A stretch of 44,485 nucleotides of DNA from an uncultured Atopobium sp. (GTDB lineage: Bacteria > Actinomycetota > Coriobacteriia > Coriobacteriales > Atopobiaceae). The stretch lies in assembly GCA_946997485.1 (NCBI GenBank), contig CAMPVF010000013.1:1-44485 (forward strand), read 5' to 3'. Positions 17,849-25,812 of the stretch are shown here, piece after piece. The first letter of the stretch is position 1. Each line of letters begins with the position of its first letter. Under the pieces are notes generated by a model that was not told the DNA's origin, did not search any database, and worked only from the letters and a program-made list of their open reading frames with translations. The translations under genes and the position numbers were made by a program.

Positions 17849-18343
17849 TTACCTGCGGCGATGCCGAAAAAACTCTTGAAGCAGCTCTACCGCTTCGCCC
17901 TGCAAAACACCTGTAGTAACCATAAATTTGTGATTGAGCCTAAAATCGTTACTCACATTGTAAAGCGTCCCCACCGCGCCAGCTTTGGGGTCATGAGCTG
18001 CGTAAACGCAACGATCAATGCGCGCGTTAAGCATGAGGCCCGCGCACATAAGGCACGGCTCAAGCGTAACGTACACCGTGCAGCCAAAAAGTCGCCAGCG
18101 CTGGAGCGTTTCAGCCGCGTGCTGCATTGCCAAAAACTCAGCGTGACCTGCAGGATTAGTGCTTTCCTCGCGCGTGTTGTGCGCGCGGGCAATGATTACG
18201 CCGTTATGAACAACAACCGCGCCGATGGGCACCTCGTTTTCCGCGGCCGCGGCGCGCGCCTCGGTTAATGCTGCGCGCATAAACACCTCGTCAGCCTCTG
18301 TAGCTGGGATTATGTTGTCTTGCATGTAAGGGGTGTGTGGCAT
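17849..18343 (-). CDS. tadA: tRNA-specific adenosine deaminase TadA
   Basis: TadA converts A34 to inosine in tRNA-Arg(ACG). The 164-residue protein has the zinc/catalytic motifs HAEFLAMQHA (HAE) and PCLMCAG (PCxxC) and the family ending GEAVELLQEFFRHRRR. The open frame extends upstream to 18652 but crosses the tRNA-Ser gene in antisense, so I start at the ATG at 18343 (MPHTPYMQDN); no strong ribosome site is visible there or at the ATG 18 bp later. It is convergent with the spermidine-synthase-like gene. Confidence 0.93.
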   Translation of the reverse strand: MPHTPYMQDNIIPATEADEVFMRAALTEARAAAAENEVPIGAVVVHNGVIIARAHNTREESTNPAGHAEFLAMQHAAETLQRWRLFGCTVYVTLEPCLMCAGLMLNARIDRCVYAAHDPKAGAVGTLYNVSNDFRLNHKFMVTTGVLQGEAVELLQEFFRHRRR

Positions 18344-18491
18344 GTGCGTCTTTCGGTTGTGGTGCCTGCCAGTTGTGTTGCGGCCAGGCGTGTTGTTCGT
18401 CAAGAGCTTAACACAAAAACGACGTGCGCAAAAGCTGTGGTGCGCTTGCGCGGGCGCCCAAAATGATATATTATGATGCAGTGCTTTTGTC

Positions 18492-18582
18492 GGAGGGGTG
18501 GCAGAGTGGTCGAATGCGGCGGTCTTGAAAACCGTTGAGCGGCAACCCCGTTCCGAGGGTTCGAATCCCTCCCCCTCCGCCA
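18492..18582 (+). tRNA. tRNA-Ser (TGA)
   Basis: A 91-nt class II tRNA with acceptor GGAGGGG/CCCCTCC, anticodon TGA in CTTGAAA, a long variable arm, GGGTTCGAATCCC T arm and encoded CCA at 18580-18582. It lies head to head with tadA (149 nt apart). Repeats, an inverted-repeat element and a toxin-antitoxin pair follow it, the usual setting of a tRNA insertion site. Confidence 0.97.
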
Positions 18583-18598
18583 TTTTTATGCTATGGCA

Positions 18599-18625
18599 GC
18601 GCACATTGCGCACATTGCGCACATT
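18599..18625. repeat. 9-bp tandem repeat, three perfect copies, after tRNA-Ser
   Basis: GCGCACATT occurs at 18599-18607, 18608-18616 and 18617-18625, 17 bp downstream of tRNA-Ser. Confidence 0.8.
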
Positions 18626-18707
18626 GGCGCACGTAAATCTCTTGTACCACACAATTTCCTGCTGCTAAATACAACCTCAAATACCTTTCTGCAAAAAATA
18701 TTGATCG

Positions 18708-18899
18708 ATATTAGAAAAATACCCCACTTTGACACGCGTTTTGAACCGAAAAATTGCCTTCCGAGGCGCATGCGGCAGACAATCAAAAAAGCCACAACCC
18801 TTCTACCTGCGCATTTGCAAAGCGCACGTTTTTGCGGCAAGCCGCAGCGCGCTTGAGCGGCCCCGAAACGCGTGTCAAAGTGGGGTAATTTTCTAATAT
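18708..18899. mobile_element. 192-bp element bounded by 34-bp inverted repeats (MITE-like)
   Basis: The left arm 18708-18741 begins ATATTAGAAAAATACCCC, and its reverse complement is found at 18866-18899 with one mismatch in 34. The core of about 124 bp has no open frame. The arms contain CCCCACTTTGACACGCG, recalling ends of insertion sequences. No clear target duplication was seen, so a small non-autonomous transposon is an inference; an RNA hairpin or regulatory structure between tRNA-Ser and the toxin-antitoxin pair is the alternative. Confidence 0.6.
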
Positions 18900-19048
18900 G
18901 AGTGAAAAACTTTTGTAAACGAGCGCCGCACCCTAACCCGATTTCCCAAATTCAGCGCTTTGTATTGTATGGTGTCTTGGTTTTGCACATAATCCTATTG
19001 TACTTCTGATAGTATTTTGATATGTTTATGATAGAAGGAGATGATACC

Positions 19049-19321
19049 ATGATACATATTCGTCCAGTTTCCGACTTAAGAAATAAATTCCCTGAGATAG
19101 AGGCCACTGTTGTAAACTCAAATGCGCCAGTTTTCCTAACTAAAAATGGCTACGGGACAATGGTTCTTCTAAGCCTTGAGCAATATTCTTCTCTTACAAA
19201 CTCTATCGAGAAAAAGCTTGATGAAGCAGATGTTTTTGCTGCAAACTCGTCTGTGCGGCTTTCAAAGGACGACGTCTTTGATAGCGTAAGGAGCAGGATT
19301 AATGAACAAGAGCAGTTATAA
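19049..19321 (+). CDS. Antitoxin of the Phd/YefM family
   Basis: A 90-residue protein beginning MIHIRPVSDLRNKFPEIE with the Phd/YefM fold (AxVFLTKNGYGTMVLLSLEQY) and an acidic C-terminal toxin-binding tail. Such antitoxins bind their own promoter and neutralise a RelE/ParE toxin. The ATG at 19049 has AAGGAG eight bases upstream; in-frame ATGs at 19022 and 19031 lack one. The stop overlaps the toxin start by 20 nt, the usual coupled pair. The pair uses more AT-rich codons than the neighbours, a sign of transfer. Confidence 0.92.
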   Translation: MIHIRPVSDLRNKFPEIEATVVNSNAPVFLTKNGYGTMVLLSLEQYSSLTNSIEKKLDEADVFAANSSVRLSKDDVFDSVRSRINEQEQL

Positions 19322-19619
19322 ATTAACCTTTCTTCCACTCTTCAAGTCAGATATGCTTGCTGTTGTTGACTATATAGCAAACACACTTAATAACCCCGAT
19401 GCAGCACAGCGCCTTGTTACCGAAATTGAGCTTGCTATAGTAAAAAGGCTAGAAATGCCACTTGCGTTTGCTCCTTATCATTCGGCAAAACTACGACAGC
19501 ACCCTTATTACAGAATAAATGTTCGGAACTTTTCCATATTTTACGTAGTTATCGATAACACGATGGAGGTACGAAGGCTCTTATATGCAAAACGCAACAT
19601 AGACGCACTTTTGCAATAA
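19302..19619 (+). CDS. Toxin of the RelE/ParE superfamily
   Basis: The 105-residue protein has the RelE/ParE pattern: N-terminal YKLTFLPLFKSDMLAVVDYIA, a middle LFPLAFAPYHS-like loop, HPYYRINVRNFSIFYVVID and the C-terminal strand VRRLLYAKRNID. RelE-type members cut mRNA on the ribosome and ParE-type members poison gyrase. Sequence alone does not decide, though the R-x-L-Y-x-K/R-R-N ending favours the ParE side. It overlaps its antitoxin gene by 20 nt. The 179 nt up to ung hold nothing recognised. Confidence 0.88.
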   Translation: MNKSSYKLTFLPLFKSDMLAVVDYIANTLNNPDAAQRLVTEIELAIVKRLEMPLAFAPYHSAKLRQHPYYRINVRNFSIFYVVIDNTMEVRRLLYAKRNIDALLQ

Positions 19620-19798
19620 ACGCAACATATCCTCATTAGTGCAAATGCAGTTCCTTACTTAAATAGCCACTTCTTTGGGGAGAGAACCATACCATATAGA
19701 AGCTTAAAACGCAGAAATTCATAAAAATGTTCAGGACATTGAACTAAAAGTCAACATGTCGCGCAAAATACCGCATGTGTCAGGGGCGAATTGCGGCG

Positions 19799-20527
19799 CT
19801 ACGGCAAGCGCCAGTCGATGGGCTCCACACCGTGTGCGCACAAAAATTCATTGGTACGGGAGAACGGCCTCGACCCCATAAACGCAGGTACACGCCCTGC
19901 CGCACGCAGCGCCGAAAACGGACTTGGATGCGTCGATCGCAGCACGCACACATTACGTGCCGCCGCAGCATCCACATGGGAAAGCGCGTCTTGCGCAATG
20001 GTAAACGCAAAGTTTCCCCAGCACAAAAGCACTTTTGGCTGCGGATGCATAAGCGCGACACGCAAAATTTCCTGCGTGACAACATTCCACCCAAGCTCAA
20101 CATGGCTATTTGGCTTGTGTTCCTCAACACTCAGCGACGCATTAAGCAGCAACACGCCCTGCCGTGCCCACGGCTCCAAATTGCCTGATGTAGGCATAGG
20201 TACACCCAAATCGTTACCTAATTCAACAAAAATATTACGAAGCGACGGCGGAAACTTTACGCCATCATTCACCGAAAACGCCATCCCGTTTGCCTGATGC
20301 GGCCCGTGATAGGGGTCCTGCCCAATAATAATTGCCTTCACGCAGTTAGGCGGCGTGCACTGCATGGCATAAAACAGCCGGTTAAGCGGCGGATAAATGG
20401 TTTTATGTTCAACGTCTATCAACGTATGAAGCTGCGCCTCAATCGCACGCACGCGCGCTTGAACAGCAGGTTGCATAGAGGGAAACCATTTTTCAACATT
20501 GTGTGTATCTGCATCATTAGTTGCCAT
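19799..20527 (-). CDS. ung: Uracil-DNA glycosylase
   Basis: UNG removes uracil from DNA as the first step of base excision repair. The 242-residue protein has the catalytic GQDPYHG (about residues 69-75, D71 the water-activating Asp), the FPPSLRNIF segment, LLLNASLSVE and the Leu-loop motif HPSPFSA. The ATG at 20527 has GTGAGG upstream and is preferred over an extension starting 90 bp earlier that lacks family similarity. It faces the toxin gene in convergent orientation. Confidence 0.95.
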   Translation of the reverse strand: MATNDADTHNVEKWFPSMQPAVQARVRAIEAQLHTLIDVEHKTIYPPLNRLFYAMQCTPPNCVKAIIIGQDPYHGPHQANGMAFSVNDGVKFPPSLRNIFVELGNDLGVPMPTSGNLEPWARQGVLLLNASLSVEEHKPNSHVELGWNVVTQEILRVALMHPQPKVLLCWGNFAFTIAQDALSHVDAAAARNVCVLRSTHPSPFSALRAAGRVPAFMGSRPFSRTNEFLCAHGVEPIDWRLP

Positions 20528-20657
20528 CAATACCTCACTTGCCTGCCTTGCCCAAGGCGCAAAAAATCCAGGTGCAAAAAAATCCAAGCGCGAAATCCTC
20601 AAACGCCAGAGCCTCAAGTGTCAAACCCGCAGTACAGGGCATATGCCCACGTACACG

Positions 20658-21398
20658 CTACAGCGCCACCACCGACACCTGCTCGGGCGCACACTCAATC
20701 TCTTCGCCACGTTGGCTCAGCAAATGCGCGCGACCCCAGGCATCAATCCCAGCAAAGGTGTACTGCTCGCCCGCGCCATTACCAGCACCACTACCTGCGC
20801 CAGCCGCGCCATCATCCGCGCCAGCAACTCCAGCTCCGCCATCACAAGCACAGCCACCATCCTCGTACGCATCATCAACACAGGGCGAATCTACACCGCG
20901 CGCACCAAGCTGCTCAGGCCCACGCTGCATACAAACGGGTTTTCCAATAAGCGAAATAAGCGAAAAATACTCATCCATAACGGGCGCAAGTGCCCCTGCC
21001 AGCGGTTTATCCGCGCGGCAGGCATGCTCCCACACGCGCACACGCTCCTGGACCGCAGCAGCAACATCAGCATCAAAATTAAACGGAAGCGTTTGGAGCG
21101 TTGGCGTATCGCCCGTACACACAATATCAACATCAACAAACACGCCATTGTCGTCGCAGCCACCGTGCGTTTGCACGTCAAACCGCAGCCACTCATAATA
21201 CACCTCAACCTCAACGCGGTACGGCCAATGTATGCGCGCCCGATGATTCAGCGTTTTGTAGCACACATCCCACACGCCAAGCGCGCAAATGTACGGCAGC
21301 CCCGCCATGTACATCATGGGCACGCGCGGCCGCAAACGCACTCCTACCAGGGTAAATGGCACTTGTGACGGACGATTATCTGTGTTGTTCCAGCTCAT
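20658..21398 (-). CDS. Biotin-protein ligase-like protein with degenerate catalytic motif
   Basis: A 246-residue protein whose middle (WPYRVEVEVYYEWLR, VFVDVDIVCTG) recalls the KWPNDV and GIGIN segments of biotin-protein ligase (BirA), and whose end (FAGIDAWGRAHLLSQRGEEI) matches the ligase C-terminal domain. The glycine-rich GRGRxGR loop of the ATP site is absent and the catalytic Lys of KWPND is His (IHWPYRV). So it is either a very divergent ligase or a decayed or repurposed one. An Ala/Gly-rich run lies before the C-terminal domain. The ATG at 21398 has a weak TAGGAT ribosome site. It sits between ung and folP-folK on the same strand. Another enzyme-family relation cannot be excluded. Confidence 0.5.
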   Translation of the reverse strand: MSWNNTDNRPSQVPFTLVGVRLRPRVPMMYMAGLPYICALGVWDVCYKTLNHRARIHWPYRVEVEVYYEWLRFDVQTHGGCDDNGVFVDVDIVCTGDTPTLQTLPFNFDADVAAAVQERVRVWEHACRADKPLAGALAPVMDEYFSLISLIGKPVCMQRGPEQLGARGVDSPCVDDAYEDGGCACDGGAGVAGADDGAAGAGSGAGNGAGEQYTFAGIDAWGRAHLLSQRGEEIECAPEQVSVVAL

Positions 21399-21453
21399 AG
21401 TAATCCTATCGATAAAACAGCGATCGTTTCGGCTCGGCAGTTCTCGACGCCGC

Positions 21454-22887
21454 CTACTCCTGCCACTCGAGCACGCCCAAATCGCCAATCACGTGGCCAA
21501 CGCGCTCTTCTGGCGGCACCACCGTAACGCCTGCATGCGTAAAGAACCGCACAGGATCGTGCATCAAATCTTCCATCGGCACAAGCACAAAGTCGCGCTC
21601 ACCTAAGCGCGGATGCGGCAGCGTAAGCTTGTTACCTGCATGTTCTTCGTCTTCTATATACAATAAATCGAGGTCGAGGGTACGTTGCTGCGCCTGCTTG
21701 CCCTTTGTGGCACGCGTGCGTTTGTGCTGCTTTTCGATGGACATTAGGTGGTCGAGCAACACAAGCACAGGCAGCTCGGTGCGAATTTCAACAACGGCAT
21801 TTGCCACCGTAGTGGTAAGGCCATAGGCGCCCTCACTTTCGTAAGCGCGACTTGCCTGCACAACACGGGTAAGCGGGATGTCGTTAATACTATGAATTGC
21901 CTGCGTAATGTGCTCAATCCTATCGCCCACATTTGAGCCAAGCGCTACAAAGCCGCTACGCGCATCCTGGCGCGACGATGCCCAATAGCACGAAAGCATT
22001 TCGGACGCCATCGACACGTTATGCACGCGAATAACACGCGCTCCTTGCTCAATAGCAGCTAAACACACACCCATGGTGGCACTATCGCGAGCCGGCGCTT
22101 TTTCGATGCCCGAAAGCGCACCAACAAACCGCTTGCGCGACGGCGCACAAAGCACAACGTACCCCATCGACACCAACTTATGTGTGGCACGCTGAATAAC
22201 AACATTTTCGTCGACGTCTTTATCAAAACCAGGACCTGGATCGATGCAAATACGGTTGTGCGCAACGCCCGCGCGCATAAGCAGCCGCGCCTGGTCGCCC
22301 AAAAAGCCCATGATAGACCGCATAATGGGACCTTCGTCGGGCAACGTGTGGCGGCGTGAGCTAATGGGAACGTTGCGTTCAACAATAGGATGAGCACCGT
22401 CGAGCTGCACCTGCTTGCGGCTTGCGGCGGAGCTGTAACGCTCCCAGTGCATAACAATGCAGCCACATTGCGTTTGCGCAGCTACTTCTATCATTTTTGG
22501 GTCGGAGAAACCCGTAACGTCGTTAATAATCGAGGCACCAAGCCGCACGCACATTTTTGCAACGTCGGCGTGGCGCGTGTCAATCGAAATAATGGCGTGA
22601 GGCGCGCGCTCAAGAATACCGCGAATAACAGGCACAACACGCTGTGCTTCTTCTTCGGGCGAAACGGGCTCACTACCCGGGCGCGTAGACTCACCACCCA
22701 CATCAATAATATCGGCACCCTCATCGAGCATGGCTAACGCGTGTGTAATGGCCTTTGCCGGGTCAAAATTTTCTCCCCCGTCGGAAAACGAATCGGGCGT
22801 CACGTTGAGCACACCCATAATGCGCGGGCGCGCAAGCGAAAGCATATGTGCACCGCAATGCCAGGAAGAAAAATCTTGTCGTAGCAT
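21454..22887 (-). CDS. folP-folK: Fused dihydropteroate synthase / HPPK (folate biosynthesis)
   Basis: Two enzymes of folate synthesis in one 477-residue chain. The N-terminal DHPS domain has PRIMGVLNVTPDSFSDGG, DIIDVGGESTRPGS, SIDTRHADVA, INDVTGF and CIDPGPGF. At about residue 312 the HPPK domain begins with FVALGSNVGDR and includes RTLDLDLLYI and LPHPRLGERDFVL. The ATG has GGAGG five bases upstream. A dihydroneopterin aldolase (FolB) usually sits between these activities, but there is no room for it in the fusion and no folB in the window. folE lies 175 nt upstream on the same strand, so the two probably form a pathway unit. Confidence 0.95.
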   Translation of the reverse strand: MLRQDFSSWHCGAHMLSLARPRIMGVLNVTPDSFSDGGENFDPAKAITHALAMLDEGADIIDVGGESTRPGSEPVSPEEEAQRVVPVIRGILERAPHAIISIDTRHADVAKMCVRLGASIINDVTGFSDPKMIEVAAQTQCGCIVMHWERYSSAASRKQVQLDGAHPIVERNVPISSRRHTLPDEGPIMRSIMGFLGDQARLLMRAGVAHNRICIDPGPGFDKDVDENVVIQRATHKLVSMGYVVLCAPSRKRFVGALSGIEKAPARDSATMGVCLAAIEQGARVIRVHNVSMASEMLSCYWASSRQDARSGFVALGSNVGDRIEHITQAIHSINDIPLTRVVQASRAYESEGAYGLTTTVANAVVEIRTELPVLVLLDHLMSIEKQHKRTRATKGKQAQQRTLDLDLLYIEDEEHAGNKLTLPHPRLGERDFVLVPMEDLMHDPVRFFTHAGVTVVPPEERVGHVIGDLGVLEWQE

Positions 22888-23062
22888 ATTAAACCTCCAA
22901 CAGCTCGATAAAGCTACACAGATGATTACATTTTAGCGAATGTGCGCGTGACGTGCGCGGGGCGCTTAGGTGCAGGTACATTACGCAGCGTAGGTGGGTG
23001 AATTACGTACAGTTCTGCCCAGCCAAGCTACCCAAACAGGCGAACCCGCCCAAACAACCAAG

Positions 23063-23761
23063 CTACCCAAACAGCAGTCGCTGCACTTCTTGCTTTTTTT
23101 CGGGCTGCAACAAAATACCGCGTGCTACCTGCGTTGTTGTATGCGCCTTGCGCATGCGCACCCCGCGAAGCGACATACACGCGTGCACGGCGTCCATATA
23201 TACGTACACACCCTGCGCGTCAATGCCGCGCATCAGCGCGTCCGCCACCTGCTCACACAAACGCTCTTGCATTTGCAGCCGGCGCGCATAGGCATCTACC
23301 AGGCGCGCAAGCTTCGACAGCCCGCACACATAGCCATGCTGCGCAGGCACGTACGCCACATGCGCAACACCCCAAAACGGCAGCAGGTGATGCTCACATA
23401 CAGACGTAAATTCAATGTCGCGCACGCATACAATGTCCTGGTAGGAGCTATCAAAGCGCTTTTCAAATAAATCCTCAACGCGCACATCGCCGCCCGCTGT
23501 GCACTCATGCAGCGCACGGGCAACACGGTTGGGCGTGTCGCACAGGCCAGGGCGCGTTATATCTTCGCCCATACCTTGCAATATAAGGCGCACACCCTCT
23601 TCAATTTGGTCGAAGTTATAGGGCGTCGTCCCGCCAGCACAATTCATCTGCGCCGCCGCATCACCAGTGGTAGACGATGTCGTAGCTGCGGCCTTCGCGC
23701 CAGCCGCCACGCCAGGAACTGCAGGTATATCTGCACACGTAGTATTGCTGTGTAAATTCAT
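23063..23761 (-). CDS. folE: GTP cyclohydrolase I
   Basis: FolE opens the folate pathway by converting GTP to 7,8-dihydroneopterin triphosphate. The 232 residues have an Ala/Gly-rich first 40, then GVRLILQGMGED, the catalytic/zinc SVCEHHLLPFWGVAHVAYVP and KLARLVDAYARRLQMQERLCEQVADAL, and the second zinc Cys in ACMSLRGVRM. It lies 175 nt upstream of folP-folK, same strand, and is divergent from the exonuclease gene. Confidence 0.96.
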   Translation of the reverse strand: MNLHSNTTCADIPAVPGVAAGAKAAATTSSTTGDAAAQMNCAGGTTPYNFDQIEEGVRLILQGMGEDITRPGLCDTPNRVARALHECTAGGDVRVEDLFEKRFDSSYQDIVCVRDIEFTSVCEHHLLPFWGVAHVAYVPAQHGYVCGLSKLARLVDAYARRLQMQERLCEQVADALMRGIDAQGVYVYMDAVHACMSLRGVRMRKAHTTTQVARGILLQPEKKQEVQRLLFG

Positions 23762-23855
23762 CAAACACTTCTATTCTTTATATCGCGTGTGACACAATGG
23801 GCACAAAACGGGTAAGACGAAACAGGTATAGCATATGATGTATACCCATTTGTTA

Positions 23856-23879
23856 TAATTACAGCACTAATTACAGCAC
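23856..23879. repeat. Perfect 12-bp tandem repeat in the folE/xth divergent promoter region
   Basis: TAATTACAGCAC occurs at 23856-23867 and 23868-23879, next to AT-rich -10-like sequences on both strands (TATAAT-like at 23854-23859; TATACT at 23886-23891). A repressor site or a slippage product. Confidence 0.55.
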
Positions 23880-23930
23880 GCTTTATATACTAGCGAACAG
23901 CCGCACGCGCGCGGTGTAAAGGAGCATGAT

Positions 23931-24710
23931 ATGTCACAAAAACACACGTACCGCCTTGCCTCATGGAACGTAAACGGACTGCGCGCGGTTATGAAAAAAG
24001 ATCCAAACTTTATCGACGTAGTGCAAAGCCTTAATGTAGACATCATTGGCATTCAAGAAACTAAGCTGCAGGCAGGTCAAATTGCGCTTGACCTGCCCGG
24101 TTACACGCAAACATGGAGCTATGCTGAGCGCAAAGGCTATTCGGGTACGGCGGTGTTTTCCAAAGAGGCACCATTGCAAACAATTCACACGATTGGGTGT
24201 AGCGCTGCAGATAATGAGGGTCGTGTGTGTGCGCTTGAGTTTAACGATTTTTGGTTTGTAAATGTGTACACGCCCAACTCCAAAAACGAGCTTGCGCGGC
24301 TTGATGAGCGCATGGAATGGGACGAGGCATATCGCAGCTTTTTGCACACGCTTGATGCTAAAAAACCGGTTATTACCTGCGGCGATTTTAACTGTGCTCA
24401 CGAGGAAATAGACCTTAAAAACCCCGCAACTAACCATCAAAACGCGGGCTTTTCGGACGAGGAACGCGCAAGTTTTACCAAGCTGCTCAACGCCGGCTTT
24501 ACCGACACATTTAGGGCGGCGCACCCAACGCTCACCGATGCATACAGCTGGTGGAGCTATCGGATGCGCAGCCGTGAGCGCAATGCGGGCTGGCGTATCG
24601 ACTACTTTTTGGTGTCGGATCGCATTAAAAACCAGGTAAGCGATGCGCGCATTCATGCGGACGTATACGGGTCGGATCACTGCCCGGTGGGTCTTACCAT
24701 TACGTTGTAG
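23931..24710 (+). CDS. xth: Exodeoxyribonuclease III / AP endonuclease
   Basis: This family cuts DNA at abasic sites and degrades 3' ends. The 259-residue chain carries LASWNVNGLRAV (Asn), IIGIQETKL (Glu metal ligand), VNVYTPNS (Tyr), VITCGDFNCAH (Asp/Asn), SWWSYRMRSRERNAGWRIDYFLVS and GSDHCPV (catalytic Asp/His). AAAGGAG lies seven bases ahead of the ATG. It is divergent from folE and convergent with the PHP gene. It shares a repair role with ung 3 kb away. Confidence 0.95.
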   Translation: MSQKHTYRLASWNVNGLRAVMKKDPNFIDVVQSLNVDIIGIQETKLQAGQIALDLPGYTQTWSYAERKGYSGTAVFSKEAPLQTIHTIGCSAADNEGRVCALEFNDFWFVNVYTPNSKNELARLDERMEWDEAYRSFLHTLDAKKPVITCGDFNCAHEEIDLKNPATNHQNAGFSDEERASFTKLLNAGFTDTFRAAHPTLTDAYSWWSYRMRSRERNAGWRIDYFLVSDRIKNQVSDARIHADVYGSDHCPVGLTITL

Positions 24711-24778
24711 GCGCGCAAGCGGACAAGTGCGCAAGCGTTTTGCCCACGCACGCGCCCGCGCGCCCGTGCCCAAGCGTA

Positions 24779-25585
24779 TTACCCAAGTGCCTTTTTCAAA
24801 CACGCCGTAAGCGTTTTACCATCGCTTGTTGCAATAAGCTCCTGTGGAAAATCAATCTCATCAAGCATGGCTTCTACGTGCGGAAACTTACCAATATCGC
24901 CCGAAAAGTGCGAGTCGGAACCCGTTACAATCATCGTGCCCTCTTCGGCGCACATGCGGGCAATTTCTTTGCAGCTTGTATTTTTATATTCGGCAAGCGT
25001 TGCCTCATTAATTTCTATGCATTTATTGCATTCGCGCGCATACCGCACCAGCTCACGAATATTAAACTCAACGCCATAGCGACCAAGGTGCCCCAAAATA
25101 AACACCTTTGGGTTGTCGAGCACGTGCATGTACATGCGCGTTACCTCGTCTTTTGAGGCGCCGCGCGCAATGTCGAGGTTGTGCAGCGACGCCAGCACGT
25201 AATCGCACTGCGACACCACCATATCCTCAAGGATGCGCGGATGTTTATACACGCCGCCCGATATACCATAGGTTACCTGCACGTTATGCCCAAAAATGTG
25301 CCCGTCCATATCGGCAATATCAACCTCACATGCACGCAAAATACGCACGCCCTCCCACGTTTTTGGCAGCGTTGGATAGTTAAGAAAATGCTGAAAATCG
25401 CGGGAATCGTAGCCGTGTGCGCGTTCGTAATCGGCTTCACGCGTAATAAGTGACGAAAAATGATCGGTTGTGCCAAGCGCGTCAAGCCCAACAACGGCTG
25501 CTGCGTGCACGTTTTCTTGTAGCGTTGAAAAAGCATGTCGAGAAAAAATTGTGTGCGAATGAGTGTCACAGGCAATACGAACCAT
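24779..25585 (-). CDS. PHP-family phosphoesterase (YcdX-like)
   Basis: The PHP fold holds a trinuclear zinc or manganese site. The 268-residue protein shows CDTHSHTIFSRHAFST (HxH plus later His), GTTDHFS, ACEVDIADMDGHIFGH (Glu and His ligands), LASLHNLD and VTGSDSHFSGD, all as in E. coli YcdX. The substrate is unknown. AAGGAGC sits just ahead of the ATG. The 68 nt to the convergent exonuclease gene show no clear terminator. Confidence 0.9.
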   Translation of the reverse strand: MVRIACDTHSHTIFSRHAFSTLQENVHAAAVVGLDALGTTDHFSSLITREADYERAHGYDSRDFQHFLNYPTLPKTWEGVRILRACEVDIADMDGHIFGHNVQVTYGISGGVYKHPRILEDMVVSQCDYVLASLHNLDIARGASKDEVTRMYMHVLDNPKVFILGHLGRYGVEFNIRELVRYARECNKCIEINEATLAEYKNTSCKEIARMCAEEGTMIVTGSDSHFSGDIGKFPHVEAMLDEIDFPQELIATSDGKTLTACLKKALG

Positions 25586-25638
25586 ATAAGCTCCTTTTCG
25601 TCCTTATGGGTATTGCATACAGTATAGCGGTTATGCAC

Positions 25639-25692
25639 ATGCGCGTGCACATGCAGATGCGCGTGCACATGCACATGCGCGTGCACATGCAG
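25639..25692. repeat. 18-bp tandem repeat, three copies plus a partial fourth
   Basis: ATGCGCGTGCACATGCAG occurs at 25639-25656, 25657-25674 (one change) and 25675-25692, with a degenerate half-copy after it. It lies between the PHP and aminotransferase genes and upstream of the former. Confidence 0.85.
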
Positions 25693-25812
25693 ATGCCCGT
25701 GCAAAACACATGCGCATACAGCCGCACGTGTGCCGCCTTCGCGCTCACACTGCGCCTATATAACATGGTTTTATACTTTTAACGCATGCTATGTTATATT
25801 ATAAAAATGAAG

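Noticed and set aside
18344..18652. N-terminal extension of tadA containing EGFEPSERGCRST
   Set aside because: It reads through tRNA-Ser in antisense, a known false extension; the TadA fold starts after it.
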